Positions 1 to 13,572 of a DNA stretch of 64,000 nucleotides are shown piece after piece. Position 1 is the stretch's first letter. Each line of letters begins with the position of its first letter. Source of the stretch: Brevipalpus yothersi (lineage: Eukaryota; Arthropoda; Arachnida; Trombidiformes; Tenuipalpidae); NCBI GenBank assembly GCA_003956705.1, contig QZCP01000047.1:64819-128818 (forward strand), read 5' to 3'. A program made the translations under genes and the position numbers. The notes beneath the pieces are model-generated. The model made no database searches. It was not told where the DNA came from and worked only from the letters and a program-made list of their open reading frames with translations.

Positions 1-242
1 GGAAGATAAACATGCGCGTACTTTTATGTAAGATCGGCTTGGAGAGTTGAGAGAGAGAGATGCCAAAAAGAGATGATCGGGCATCCAAGCAGCCTGATCG
101 ATACTTCCACAGTACTCTCATGGTTAGTATCTTCATGGACAGAGTGGATTCGAGAAGATATGATGTGTATATGTGTTTCATGAGCTTCCATTCACTATGA
201 GCATTTCTTGTTCATTCTCTTCTTCCTCTCCACTCTCTCACT

Positions 243-518
243 TTACTTTATCCTCTGTGACAGAGGTCGTTCGTTAAAATGTGTCAAATCAATTTCCATC
301 TCAGATTCTGTCTCTGATTCAGCAAGAAATTGTGTGTGTATCCTCTCCCATGCTAGCTGTGGATTCTCATTCAGCATCACTGATACTGTTCGCATAAGCA
401 AAGTTAACTGCTGAGCGCTACTATTACTATTACTACTCTCCTCTTCTTTTCTCAATGAATTGTCTTTTTTTGAATCATCAAGAGCATCTTCTATTATCAC
501 CACTCTAAACTGCTCCAT
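243..518 (-). CDS. Putative exon of an unrecognised minus-strand gene
   Basis: An open frame of about 91 codons runs to a stop at 243 on the minus strand. It begins directly after a good acceptor (a pyrimidine-rich run ending TTCTTGTAG), and its first codon is ATG. The product is acidic and Ser-rich, then has a helical-looking segment (LLMRTVSVMLNENPQLAW) and an acidic tail (ESETESEMEID). It lacks the low complexity of chance frames over CT tracts. Another minus frame around 885-1010 (QIGLLLLLLSKEFIQLSIAS) may be an upstream exon, but I cannot join the two convincingly. I do not recognise the family. It would lie antisense in or upstream of the PDZ gene. Confidence 0.3.
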   Translation of the reverse strand: MEQFRVVIIEDALDDSKKDNSLRKEEESSNSNSSAQQLTLLMRTVSVMLNENPQLAWERIHTQFLAESETESEMEIDLTHFNERPLSQRIK

Positions 519-1584
519 CTACAAGAATAAGTAACTGTTGATAAACTTAATCATTCAGTTGTGACAGCTTTTCAATTTAATATTGATAACAAAACAAGCC
601 TCTCTCTGTGTGTGTCTGTGAGCATCTTTATCAGTTAATCCAGGATATTCTCATCGTCACCTCTATTCATACGTTTTTTTTGAGAGCATATTTTTCGTCA
701 CTCGATCTTCAAATAAAATTTTTATATTCCACCCAAAAGGAAACAGTTATCCATCCTCACTGATACCATTACAAAGACTTTAAAATCTTAAAATCAACTA
801 GAAGCGTTTTTACGGTGTATTTTATTTCTCAACTAGTTTGCCTATCTCTTGATCGTCTATCAACAAAAATTTCATCTCACAATTCGATCAACTCAAATCT
901 TTCAGCTCTCAATCTTTCTCCCTGTCCAAAACACATTTGTGATGCTATGCTCAGCTGTATAAATTCTTTCGACAACAGCAACAACAACAATCCAATTTGC
1001 CTACGTTAGTTTACTACAAAAGGAAGCAAAATTTACTCAAATGGACTAGCAAGGAGAAACTGATTGATACAAGATTTACTCCTCATATTATCTCTTTTGT
1101 CAAAAAGATAATGTTATTGAGTTCATATCATCATGATTTCACCCAAAATTGGATCAGATTGTTCTGATTATTATGGTATGATTGATTTATTCCTAAAGCT
1201 TGGAGGTTGAATATATTTTTTCAGTCTCTCTTCTTCTCTCTCTCTCTCTCTCAATGAACTAGGCGAGTAGCTAGAACCGATTGCCTCTTTCATAAGCTCT
1301 TCCTTTGCTTGTCTCGCTTCCTCGCATTCCACATACATTTACTCAACTTCCCTCCTCTTTTTCGACGAATCATTCATCTGCTTTTTTCATTTCCACTTCT
1401 ACTTTTACTTCTTTTTTTCAGTCTCTCTCTCTCTCCCTTTCATGATAAGCTTACTAGTCATTTCACTTGTTATCTTTCATTGCAATTTAAACTTTTTGTG
1501 TTATGTGTGTGTGATGTGATGTGATGTGAAGGAAGAGTGATATAGCATGCTCAGCAAGAAGTGTCCCTTGTTTGATATTTATTT

Positions 1585-1619
<35 letters not shown>

Positions 1620-1734
1620 CAAATATTTTTTTCCAAAAAATTACACCAAGCTTCACTCTCTTTATCTTATTGTGAGATTATTGGGTGTAAAGATTGGTAA
1701 ATTATCATTATGAGTTTTCTAATTATTATTTCAG
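519..1734. other. Non-coding stretch rich in CT microsatellites
   Basis: No convincing plus-strand exon is visible here. There are pyrimidine tracts near 1236-1252, a (CT)n run at about 1585-1615, and a short GTGAT repeat near 1510-1530. It is probably intron or 5' flank of the PDZ gene, whose earlier exons would lie left of the window. A weak minus-strand open segment lies at about 885-1010. Confidence 0.5.
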
Positions 1735-1989
1735 AAAAAATTCAAAAAAAATATGGTGATCTCAATGGAATGGTATTCATGGTTGAGCTGATGAAAGGGC
1801 CAGCTGGACTCGGAATTAGTCTAGCTGGCAATCGTGACCGAACCAAGATGAGTGTATTTATATGCGGTATGCATCCTAAAGGTAGTGCTGCCCGTGATGG
1901 TCGCATTCAAGTCAGTGACGAGATTCTTGAGGTATGTTACATTATTTGGAAACATTTATCCAAATTATCTTTTACTTATTCCTCTTCTC

Positions 1990-2030
<41 letters not shown>

Positions 2031-5000
2031 GATCGCTTGAGCAATTTATCCTTTCAGATGAAAAGCTTTCAATTTCTATCTTATCATCTCATTACTCTAG
2101 GTAAACGGAGTTGTTTTATATGGACGATCTCATCTCAATGCTTCTGCTGTAATCAAAAGTCTCCCAGGGCCAGTCTATAAGATAATTCTCCTGAGGTATG
2201 TATAAAGAGAAGAAGATCATTCTGAATGATGATGATTCCATTTGAATGAAGCAACAGCCCAAACTGATCATTTTTTTCTTTCTTTTTTTCTCCCATCTTC
2301 TCTCTCCTCTCTTTCTCTTTTTACTTTCCCATGATTCCCATGATTAGACGAGAAGGTGCCTTAGAGGAAATGGCCGTTAAGCCTTTAACTCAATTTCCCG
2401 TCCATTTAGAAGAAGAAGTATTGCAAGAAAAATATAATAAATTCCATGGCGTTCGAACTGTTACCGTTCGAAAAGTATGTGAACCCATTAACTATTGATT
2501 CTTTTTCTATCTATCTTTCGATTTCTCTTCATTGATTGAATACATTCTTGCCATACATTCACCACTACTAGAATGTATATATCCTTTTCCTTTTGAGCTT
2601 TCCAATAACTGCATGAGTCAGCTCTCTGGATATCTTTCATTCCTCTGAATTTGATTATGATCTGATCCATTGCTGCTCATGCTGATATCTTTCTCCTCTT
2701 TTCTTCTCTTTTCTATCTTTCTCTTTCTTCTCTTCCAATTATTATTATTATTATTATCATCATCATTCTCTCCTCTTTCTCTCTCTCTCTCTCTCTTACT
2801 CAAACTCTAGGGTGCCACTGGCCTCGGCATCATGATCATCGAGGGTAAGCATACCGAGCTTGGCAAAGGGGTATTCGTTTCTGATATTCAGGAAGGTAGC
2901 CCTGCTGAACATGCCGGGCTTGCAGTTGGTGACATGATCTTGTGTGTAAATCAAACAGATCTGATTGGAGCTGACTATGATAGTGTAAGTTTCTATTAAC
3001 CGACTCACATTCACAAACATTCCATACATTTACTCTACCAAACGGAATATACACTGATACACTATGAACAAACAGATTTTATTTCACATCGTCTTCGTTC
3101 ACCCTTAACCTAATCATTTCCGATCTTTCTCTTATTCTTCTTGTTTACATCTCTATCTTCTTTAGGCTGCCTCTGCACTAAAGAATGCCGAAGGATTGCT
3201 CTCTGTTGTGATCGCCAAGCCACATCGAGCACCGAGTCATGAGCCTGCACAAATTAGTGCAGACATAGCCCAAATGGAACTAAGAAAAGAGCAAGGTAAT
3301 TGTAATACCAACTTTTTCCACCTATTCTTCCATTCCTCCAACGCTTTATGCACACTAAAAACACAATATTATAGAATTACACACTTTCTCATTGATGCTT
3401 TACCGGCGATGAACTTTGGCGTTTTTTTCTCGAAGAACTAAAAGCTAGCACTTGCACTTGTCGCGAGGTATATCAGTATTGATTGAGGCAACTTGTTTGT
3501 GAATTCTTTTTTCCCTCCATTCCAATGCAGTTAAGACACCAATTAGAATGCTGTGATATTGTTTCATTTTGTTTGATTCGTTTTGCTGTATTCTGGAAGC
3601 TAATTATTCCAAATCTTTTCTCATTTGTACTTACTCACACATACGAATGTTCACGAATCACATCAAAATTGTTCTCTCTCTTCCTCTCCAACACAAGCAC
3701 TCATAAATTTTTCACTGATCGTTCATAATCCCTATGCTACATGCATGCATTATTTAGACATGATGATTTTTAGGCCCCAGTTTGTTATCTAACCACTTCT
3801 ATCCTTCTCTTTTTCTCTCTCTCTCTCTCTTCCCACGTATTTAAATCTCAATTCTCGATCTCTGTCTAATCCATACCCATTCCAAAACTAATTCCATAAC
3901 ATTATACTGTCGAGATTCATTACATAAAATGGCCATGAGTATGCTAACATTTTTCGATGCATGCTGGAGTGTTACTCTCTCCCATTCAATGTGAGTAAAA
4001 GTTTGCTCTCTCTCTCTCTCTCTCTCTCCCTCATTTCTGTAAGTTAATCAAAGTGTACTCTGTACTTTGTTTTCCATTTGTTTGTGTATTGGTGCGTTAT
4101 TTCATTCAGAATATCTGTTAGAACAGTATATATATATATATATTTATCATGCTTTCTGGTAAATTATCAAAACAAACTCAACTGTTCATGAGCTATTATT
4201 TGATTAACTAGGCTCGAGATTCTATTCCATTTTACTCATTGTGAGCTTCCTTTTTCCTCTCATTCTCTCACTATGTGTAAACGCATTTACTCTCTCATTT
4301 TGATTCTCAACCAATTTGGCTTCAAGAAGAATGGCCATGAATTTCTGGTATTCAAAATTGATAACAGACAACAGAATTTCGTACACTCAAGTGGTGTATA
4401 ATAATAATCGCATTTTGTTCAGATGGAAACTTGATGATTTTTGTAGTAGAATTCATGGCTAAGCTGCTTTCATCGAAGCTCATTAGAACTTACATTCGTT
4501 TATTCTATCAGAATCTTTTGTAGAATTATATGGAGAGAAAAAAATAATTCCACTATTGTTAGTTAGTTAGTTTCCTCATTTATAACTCGATTCACAAAGC
4601 TCCTTATTTAAGCTTTCAAATTCATTGTTAGAGTTTTCAGATGGAAAAAAGTTCACAGAGAGATACAGGCTTCAATTTGAACCAGCATCTCGAAATACTC
4701 TCCATTTATTCCGAAGGAATGATCTATTCTCCGAATCACTAGAATTATGGGAATCACAATAGATCCAAGTGAATACAATCCTATGATAATATGTTCTGAC
4801 ACCTTTTCAATTCTTGTTACATTTTTTTTGCTCTCCACAAATAGGATATCTTATTACATGGATGTTATGTACCAACAGTAACAGTAGTGTAATGATAGTA
4901 GTCAGAATATTGCTTGGTTTAGCTGATGTATCTCTCCTGAGGTTGGCAGGCTCTTAAAATGCTGATTTTGCAGCTACTGTATATGTACATATATATCTGA

Positions 5001-6964
5001 ATATTTTTGATCTGAATACATCTTCTTCTTTTGTCTACCAAAGCATCATTTTGGATGCCTAATTCAAATATCTTTCCATGCATGACAATTGGTTTTATTG
5101 CAATCTTTTTTTTTTTCCTTTTCCATCTTCCTTTCTCTCTCTCTCTTTCTCTCTTTCTCCTTTTCTTCACCAGGTTTAACCACTTCCCCTTCACCAACAC
5201 CATCACAAATTTCATCCCACCAACCTCCCATACCTCCACCGAAACCCACTCACTTGAAGCACAAATCAAATTCATCACTGCACGAGTCTGCCGTGAATAA
5301 AAACAAATCCAACGGCATTCCAATTCACAGTACAGCTCAAATAAAACCCATAAGTGCACACACTTCCTCCTCCAGCACACTTCGAAGTATCAGTCCATCT
5401 TCATCTGCCTCCGATAAGGTTTCATTTTACGCTACTCCTGCCGCACCTTTGGATGTGGCCCATTATTATTCGACTCATTCTTTTTCTGATCATGGAAAAG
5501 AGCAATCAGATGAAAGACAAGAGAATCCGAAAACGTGCCAAATCGAATGTGGACGTGATACAATTATTGAAATCGATAAGAAAAAAATTGGACTTGGACT
5601 CAGTGTAGTAGGTGGCTCAGACACACCATTGGTAAGTGTATTCCTCGCTCAGATTGAAATGTATTCCTGTCACTTTCCATGTAGTAGTGCATCTCAAATC
5701 ACTCTGCTAGATGTCTTCTTCTCCTCCTCATCCATCTCTCTAGTAGATATTATTATATGTACATGTACATGTATGTGTGTTATGTTCTCAGCCATCAGTT
5801 CATCTCTTGAATGTCTTTTATTTCTAGGGTGCCGTCATTATCCATGAAGTCTATCCTGATGGTGCGGCAGCTGTTGATGGTCGCTTGAGACCTGGTGATG
5901 TGATACTCCAAGTTAATGATGATGATTTACATAATGTTCCTCACGATCAAGCCATATCTGCACTCAGACAAACTACATCGTCCATACGAATGGTTGTGCA
6001 TCGTGAAGAGTCTCATGCAACTGATGACTCTGATCTATACGAAATTCTTACTATAGAACTCAATAAAAAGCCCGGCAAAGGGTTAGGCTTAAGTATTGTT
6101 GGTAAAAAGAATGGTCCGGGTGTTTATGTCTCGGAAGTGGTCAAAGGAGGTGTTGCAGAAGCGGATGGTCGTTTATTGCAGGGAGATCATATTTTACAAG
6201 TGAATGAACACGACTTAAGAAATGCAACCAATGCAGACGCTGCAGCCATTCTAAAGGTTTGTCTGACGAGAATTCCGTTTCACTTGGAAACCATAAATAC
6301 TCAAAATAGTGTTTCTTAATCACCCTCCAGACTACAATGGGAAAAATCGTGATGAAAATTGGTCGCCTGAAAGCTGGACCAAGACTCAGTACAAGTAGTG
6401 GTGATAGCTCTTCCAACATAAATCAACCTTCCAAGCAAGAAGATTGCTTTGATCAAGAGTAAGTTGCCCACTATTTAAACTGATCACATGGGAAAATTAT
6501 TTACTAACCCCTTTTCTCTCGAATTACTTTCAATGCTGCCAGTAATAAACGATAAGGATCTTATTGAGGGTAAAATTTTTTGACGAGCTCGATTGATTTG
6601 TCATGAATACCTCCCTCTCGCTGTATGCATTAATTTGTTCATTCCTCATTTTACTGATTTTATTTTTTATTTTCTCCCACTTTTTCTCTCTAGACCCACC
6701 ACGAAAGTTATTTCTCTCAAAAAAGGGGTTGAAGGCCTTGGATTCAGTATCGTAGGAGGCCGAGGAAGTCCCTATGGTGATTTTCCTATTTATGTCAAGA
6801 ATATTTTTGATAAAGGAGCAGCTGCCGAAGACGGAAGACTTCAGCGAGGAGACCAAATTATTGCTGTTAATAATACAAGTTTGGATGATGCCACTCACGA
6901 AAATGCTGTTGAAATATTGAAGAATGTTTCCGGAGTGGTAGAGCTCTCCATTATTCGTAGTTGA
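1735..6964 (+). CDS. Multi-PDZ scaffold protein, MPDZ/PATJ (INADL) type, C-terminal five PDZ domains
   Basis: Nine exons keep one frame (669 codons to the stop): 1735-1931, 2101-2195, 2348-2474, 2811-2984, 3166-3295, 5174-5631, 5828-6256, 6331-6458, 6694-6964. They encode five PDZ domains with carboxylate-binding loops GLGISL, GLGIMI, GLGLSV, GLGLSI and GLGFSI. A Ser/Pro-rich linker lies between the second and third. The last domain (GFSIVGGRGSPYGDFPIYVK) matches the terminal PDZ of MPDZ/PATJ proteins closely. These are adaptors of apical junction and polarity complexes, binding C-terminal peptides of membrane proteins. The first exon starts at an acceptor, so the gene continues left of the window and any L27 domain would be there. 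MPDZ and PATJ cannot be told apart from this portion. Confidence 0.88.
3296..5173 (+). other. Long intron of the multi-PDZ gene
   Basis: This is a 1.9 kb intron between the exon ending GAGCAAG|GTAAT and the exon after TTCACCAG. It holds CT tracts (near 3810-3830 and 4003-4028) and a short TA repeat near 4127-4142. Small open frames here are interrupted or low-complexity, and I see no gene in it. Confidence 0.7.
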
Positions 6965-8224
6965 AAGCCTCCTCCTCTTATTCGGAGAGAATTTTGTTCA
7001 ATCGTTTTCCAGGGTCTATCTGGGGAATCAAAGTTGCTATTCTTTTTTCTCAAGAGTTGAAATTCGAAAAGGTTATCCATTGCTAATCGAAAGACGAGCT
7101 CAAAAGTTTGTGGAATATACCTCATTCCAGGCTCTTGGTGGCCATGACTTTTTCTCTAGTAACTTCTCAAAGTCTAGAGATTCAAAATTTTATTGACCAG
7201 AATTTGTTGATTTAATCTAATTTTCATGAAAATTTACCCTCTTTCTGGAGCCATTTGATGACTGTTGGTTGACAAAACCAGATTGCTCTGAAAGTTGGAT
7301 TTTCCTTTTCTATTGATCAACATAGTGACATCAATATTTTCATTGTTGAATTTTGTTCATCTGAAATCAATTTTTGAATGATCACAGTTTCTCACATGAG
7401 CTTTATATTCAAAGATCATATTTCAAAATCACACACATTCAATCTGTTGAAAGTTCGCATTTCATGAATCGACGTTTAAGCCAATTCTTCATCATTAATC
7501 ATCAAATGAGACAAAGACAGACTTTTAGTGCCATAAACTTATCAAAACATTCTTCATTCAACTATCAAGTAATGATGCAACCTGATTGATGCATTTATTA
7601 TTAGAAGCACTTTTCATTTCTTTCAATTAAATCATAAAATTTCAAGTTTACTCAGTCATGATCCTGTGTGTATGCGTGCTTTATCATTTATCTTGAACAT
7701 TTTCGATCCATATATTTTTTTCATCAAGCCTACACTTATGCTATTGGAAAGTCTTTGATCGATTTCTTATATCAATTCATATCTGATTGAAGGATTTTCA
7801 ACAACGCACTATTTCCCAAGTTCAATATGCTTAAAAATAAGATATAGACAAAATTTTGCTCCAAAGAAAATGACGAAATATTCAAATAAATCAGAGAAAA
7901 AGGATCCACTTGTTTTCGAAAATGAATAGAAAAAATCAGCGCAACTATTTTTAACTTAAAGTAAGTCAAATCGTTCACAGATGAGGAGAAGATGAGAAGA
8001 TGATGAAGAAGAAAAAGAAAAAGAAGAAGAAGATGTAGGAGGAGGATTCATGCGAGATCATGGTGATGGCAAAGAGTCAGAGAGAGAAAGATATTTCGAG
8101 CTTCTTTCGGTTCGATTTACTGTTGGTGTCTTTCTTGGCATTTTTTTAAAACATATTTTCTGTTTTTCATCTTACTTTTCCGTTCGATTGATTCGGACTA
8201 TTTTGATTTGAAAATTTTGCAGAT
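6965..8224. other. Spacer between the PDZ gene and WDR1
   Basis: AT-rich spacer holding the PDZ gene 3' UTR and the WDR1 5' region. A purine-rich run (GAAGAAGAAAAAG-type) near 7980-8045 lies shortly upstream of the WDR1 start. No open frame of convincing composition. Confidence 0.6.
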
Positions 8225-10219
8225 ATGATTCAAAATCGTAAGTATTTTCATTTAACATCTTTGTGTTGGTCACGAAATTTTTCTACTCATTTCATATGTA
8301 TCCACAGGTAGTGTATTTGCTAGTTTACCTCGAACACAACGAGGTATGCCACTGGTCCTTGGTAGTGATCCGAAAGGCAAAAATTTTCTGTATCCTAACG
8401 GTAATTTCATCATCATACGTGATATTCAGCATCCAGAATATGCTGAAGTATACACTGAACATTCAGCTCCAACAACAGTGGCCAAGTATTCACCTTCCGG
8501 TTTCTACATATGTTCAGCCGATCAAAGTGGTAAAGTTCGAATATGGGACACAACACAGAAGGAACATATACTTAAAAATGAATTCCAGCCATTTGCTGGA
8601 ACTATTCGTGATCTAGCTTGGTCCAATGATAGTCAACGTATAGTGGCTGTTGGTGAAGGTAGAGAAAAGTTTGGACACGTATTCATGATGGAAACTGGCA
8701 CCTCTGTTGGCGAGATTACTGGACATTCAAAGGTGATCAATTCTTGTGATTTTCGTCCAACTAGACCATATCGAATTGTGACCGGTGGTGAGGACAATCT
8801 GATCGCTGTACTCGAAGGTCCACCATTTAAATTTAAGCAACAACTTGAAAATCATAGCAAATATGTTCAATCTGTCCGATATTCACCAAACGGTGAGATT
8901 TTCGCTTCTGGTGGCTTCGATGGTCGAGTGTTCCTGTTCACCGGTAAAGATTACACTTACATCGGCGAACTTGGATCACCAGCCCACAGTGGTGGTGTTT
9001 ACGCTGTGTCCTGGTCTCCAGATAGTACCAAACTTATATCATGCTCAGGAGATAGAACAGTTAAGTTGTGGGACATTGAAAAGAAAGAATGTATTCAAAC
9101 ATACACATTGGGTGAAGATCTTCTCGATCAACAAGTGAGCTGTCTATGGCAAGGCCAACACATGTTGTCAGTATCATTGTCTGGTTTCATCAATTATTTG
9201 GATGAAAAAGATTCATCAAAACCAATTCGAGTGATCAAAGGACATAACAAATCAATCACAAGTTTGGCTGTGAATCCATCCCATGAACCACCCACACTAT
9301 ACACCGGTAGTCATGATGGCTTCATCACGTACTGGAACAGTGTTAATGGTGAAAATGATCGTATAGCTGGAGCAGGCCATCAAAATCAAGTACAAGACAT
9401 GATATATCGTGAATCAACTAAGCAAATGATTACCGTTGCTCTTGATGATCGAATCAGAGCTATTAATGTAGCTGATCAAAAGTTTGACGAAACAACGCAA
9501 ATCAAATTGCCTTCTCAACCTCGTCAATTATCATTCATACCGAAATCATCTGCCAAAGTAGCTGTAGCCGCTTATTCAGGAATAGTAGTTGCCAATTTGG
9601 ATTCCAAGAAGATTGAAAAAGATTTTCCAGTCAAGTATGAGCCTTCATGCATTTCTGTTCATCCATCACAAAATGAGCTCGCTGTTGGTGGAACAAAAGA
9701 TAAAAAAGTTCACATATACACTTTCACTGATGCTTGTGACTCGATAACATCCAAAAAAGAGTTAGAACATCGTGATTGTATCACTGATGTGGCTTATTCT
9801 CTTGATGGTCAATTTTTGGCTGTTGCCGATGCTAATCGAAAAGTGGTATTGTATAAGGCTGAATCGTATGAACTTGCCCACAATGTCGAATGGGGTTTCC
9901 ATACTGCCAGAGTCAATTGTTTAGCTTGGTCACCAGATTCAAAATATTTGGCATCCGGCTCATTGGACACTAGTATCATAATATGGGATGTTCAGAAACC
10001 TAATCAACATTATGCGGCTAAAAGTTTGTATTTCTTGATTCATTCTAAGGCTCTGTGAATTATTTATTCTCAATGCATGGTTTAATTCTTTGTTCTCCAC
10101 TTTCCGTAGAAGCTCATCCACAAAGTCAGATCACTAGGATAATCTGGTTGGATGGTAAGACAATCGTTACAACAGGACAAGATTCGAATACCAAATTGTG
10201 GTCGATTGAATTCAAATAA
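8225..10219 (+). CDS. WDR1: WD40-repeat actin-interacting protein 1 (WDR1/AIP1)
   Basis: Three exons, 8225-8237, 8308-10023 and 10110-10219, give 612 residues, close to the usual length of about 606. The first exon is only 13 bases (ATG ATT CAA AAT C) and splices into the family N-terminus ending VFASLPRTQRG. WD40 repeats run throughout. Family blocks include DPKGKNFLYPNG, WDTTQKEHILK, VGEGREKFGHVF, DQQVSCLW, SVSLSGFINYL, YTGSHDGFITYW and VNCLAWSPDSKYLASGS. The protein folds as two seven-bladed propellers and works with cofilin to disassemble actin filaments in the cytoplasm. Without the third exon the protein would lose its last blade strand (TTGQDSNTKLWSI). A polyadenylation signal follows about 290 bases downstream. 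No damage seen. Confidence 0.96.
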
Positions 10220-10507
10220 TGAATGTACTCTTGAAGCATCCGAGATGATTGCCTACCTATGGAAAGGCGAAAAATTTTTAATCAAACTAATAACACTGGC
10301 TGTGATGGTCCACTCTGAGCTATGAATATCAAGAGTAAAATTTTCTGATCAAATTGATTTCACGCTAAGGGATCAAATCAAAAAGCCCTGAAGACTATTC
10401 AGATCCAATAAGTTACGCATTTGCTGATTCAAAGTATATTGTCTTCACATCTTTTTCGAGAAACAAACTGAAACTGATAGAAAGTTATGAAACGATACTA
10501 TTCTATC

Positions 10508-10513
10508 AATAAA
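10508..10513 (+). terminator. Candidate polyadenylation signal of WDR1
   Basis: AATAAA in an AT-rich context about 290 bases past the WDR1 stop codon. Such hexamers are common in AT-rich DNA, so this is only a positional call. Confidence 0.5.
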
Positions 10514-13496
10514 GCGGCTATGGAGAAACTTCTTTAATATTGCTTTCTGATTGCCTCAATTTTTTACAATCTATGAACAATTATGCTCAAAAATATTTAT
10601 AACCTTATATACCTACGTTTGGCAGTTTTGGTGTCAGAGGATGTGAGCATAGGAGAACCCGATGCCCATCTTATGAATGTTTTATCAAACTTGGGGAGTT
10701 ATAAGGAACGTCATCTGTTAAATATTGAGAGGAATCATTTTAACAAGAATCTTACATTTACTTGATTGCTAAAGGCATTCATCAGTCAGCTTTCTTCAAC
10801 TAGTGTTAATAGGAAACCCAAGTTTGTAAGCGGTTTCAAAGGGAAACATTCTCTGTGATTATATGAGCTTTCAGAGTGAGATCATTCAGTATCTCTCTGT
10901 GGTCAAACAAAAATTTTTTCCCATTTATTCTCAATAAGTTGTCCAGCAAAATTTTGTTGAGTTTAGCGGAATTATATGTATTCATTATAAAGCATGAATC
11001 TGGTATTGTTCAAAGTTTTTAGCATTCAGTAAATTACTTATTCAATGATGTTAACTTAGAATCTGACTTCCTAATGAGTTTCAACACTTCTCTTGACCAT
11101 GAATGATTTCGTGCAATTGCTCGACTTACATTTATCGTCTCAATTAGCCAGCTATCACAATGTTCCAAGATGAGTCATTGACATGCTTATATCAATTTAT
11201 TCATTTTTTAGGGGCTTTTTCTCGAAAATAAATAAAAAAGTTAATTATTTATTCAGCTGATTCCATCCAAACCACTTTTTTTTAATTATACCGAATTTCT
11301 CATCCCTTATCAATTGTGTACATCATTTTCTTATCAATCATGGTATTTCTCGATCACACTATCGATGTTGTGGTACATCGGAAACTATTTCAACAATCTA
11401 CTTTTCTTTCCCTCCAGCATCTTACTATCCGTTCTTTTTGGACTATATATTTTTGTTTGTGTTTGACCAAAATTTCGCTAGATAGAAGTTGTGAGCCAAA
11501 TTTTGTGGTTACACTCTCTCATGCTTTTCCGTCATTAGAAATTTTTGAGCTTAAATTGACTAATTAAGAATTTTTCTGGTGAAGATTTACTTTTTTTCAT
11601 GATAATTCTTCTCCCTCGTTCATTGGGTAATTTATTAACTAAAGATAAACATTGAAAGCCTATCACAGGACTGCTTTTGAAGAGACACTATAAGTTCATG
11701 TCAAGTATCATCAGCATCTCAACTGAGAATTTGTCAACCAGTCTTTACTGTTGGACAACCAATTGCTTGCTTTACCTGAGAAAAATTACAATCATGAACG
11801 AGAATTTGGTGATCAGTAACCATCTCGATAGCTATATCTATTTCTTGAGATCAGTTAAAAAGTTGCCCTGCTTAATGCAAGTTTCAAGATCGGAAACTTA
11901 GCCTCAATTAGTTATTCTCGAAGATTAGCGGATCCATTCAATGCAATGAACATGCCTTTTTTTCATCGAAGACATGAATTTCGATCCGATTGCTCATAAT
12001 TCTCTCACTCTAATTGGTAGCTAATATTCATTTGATGAAAATTCGAGCAAAAGGGTATTCTATTTACCGGTGAATGAGAATCAAATTTTATCAGAAAATT
12101 GTGGAATTAACCTACAATTTTAGCCTATTCGCTTGGTTGACACATGGGAGTGGAGTTTATCTTCATCTTACTTAGCAAAAAATTGCACTTGAAAATGAAT
12201 CAAATCTCTCAACACGACTGGTTTTTGCAAACATTTCAGCTATTATTTTCTTTTTCTGATAGCTCTGTTTATTGAGCTAGATTTGATGAATAATATGTGA
12301 TTTCTGAGAGAAAAAATTTATTAAATCAGCAAAAATTTCGATAAGCTTTGTGGAGAGATCCTTATTTTGGCAAAAATACAAGTCTCAAGTTCAAGAGAGG
12401 AGTAAATCATATGAGATCATGTGGTGTTGATGAATTTCTCTTGTTTCCAACGATTTTGAACGAGAGATTCTTTTGTGAGTTCTGCAGTAAATTAAAGTAT
12501 TTCTCAGAACAATCATCGGCCCACGAAAAAACGATGTCAGCATTTCAGCACTATATTAGCTCATGTACCTAACTTACGTATTAATATCCAGCTAGAATAG
12601 AAACTTTCATTGTAGAGGAAAACGATGAAGCGTAGTAAGCTTCCATAACAAAACATTCAAGTTTCTCAAAGCAAGAATATTGGCTCTCGATCTGAACTGA
12701 ACTGGACATTGGATATCAATCATTATTAATCCAAAATATGGACATCTAAGAAATTTTCGATGATAAAATATTATAAAGTGGTTGATCGTCCGTATTTTAT
12801 TTAAAGATTGAAAATGGACTCCTAGATTGATCGAAATATTTCAAATCTCATGATGATGAGCACCATTAGTGACATCGGCAGATCAGCAATCATCAACAAT
12901 CTTCCAAACCATTTGATGACAAATCTCAATCTGATTCGATATATTGGTCATGGATTTCATGTTCTCTCTCTGTGAACACATAGAATCATCTCTCTCTCCA
13001 CAGAAGGTGGTGGCAACTTATTTGGGTATGGAATTTTCAGATTATCGGTCATCGTCTTTTATGGATCCACCGGTCCATTGTCTATAAGTGATTTTTTATC
13101 ATATGTACCATTGTTCAAATGATGCAGATCAATTCTTTCTTTGTAAACGATACAAAGAGAAAGTAGAAAGCGAAAAAAAAACTTATCTACTATCTCAGTA
13201 AACTACTCAACAGTAGACAATGATCAACAATAATGTCAGTAGTGAATCTGAATCTAGAAGTTCATCAAACCCTAATTTTCCGTTCCATATGTACAAAGGG
13301 AAAGTTTTCAATACAATACATACCAGTACAAACATGTGTATTACTCATGAAAATGGATAGCTTTTCCCCGGGACCGATCAAGTGATCAAGTGATTCAGTA
13401 ATTTTGAGAATTTTTTGATATGATTAATACATTTTTTTATTTCAAAATCAATCTAGTTAGACTAGAGAATTATAAAATGGAATCTTGAAAGATTCT
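10514..13496. other. Gene-poor spacer, 3 kb
   Basis: AT-rich sequence between the convergent WDR1 and UGT genes. The small open frames (60-83 codons) show no family motif, no consistent splice signals and scattered stops around them. The one at 11316-11567 ends in a weakly leucine-rich-repeat-like string, too short to call. I see nothing else. Confidence 0.6.
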
Positions 13497-13502
13497 TTTA
13501 TT
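13497..13502 (-). terminator. Candidate polyadenylation signal of the UGT gene
   Basis: TTTATT on the plus strand reads AATAAA on the minus strand, about 70 bases past the UGT stop codon. Its position suits the 3' end of a compact gene. Confidence 0.5.
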
Positions 13503-13572
13503 GGGTGGGTATGAAAAAGAGAGAGAGAGAGTAAAAATAAGAGTAATTTGAGAAAGCATCATAATTGGCTTC

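Noticed and set aside
5064..5380. Minus-strand open frames opposite the PDZ linker exon
   Set aside because: They are shadows created by the CT tract and the plus-strand coding exon (runs of Arg-Glu-Arg-Glu).
11316..11567. Possible leucine-rich repeat protein
   Set aside because: Only one repeat-like string at the end of an 83-codon frame, with no flanking exons or second repeat.
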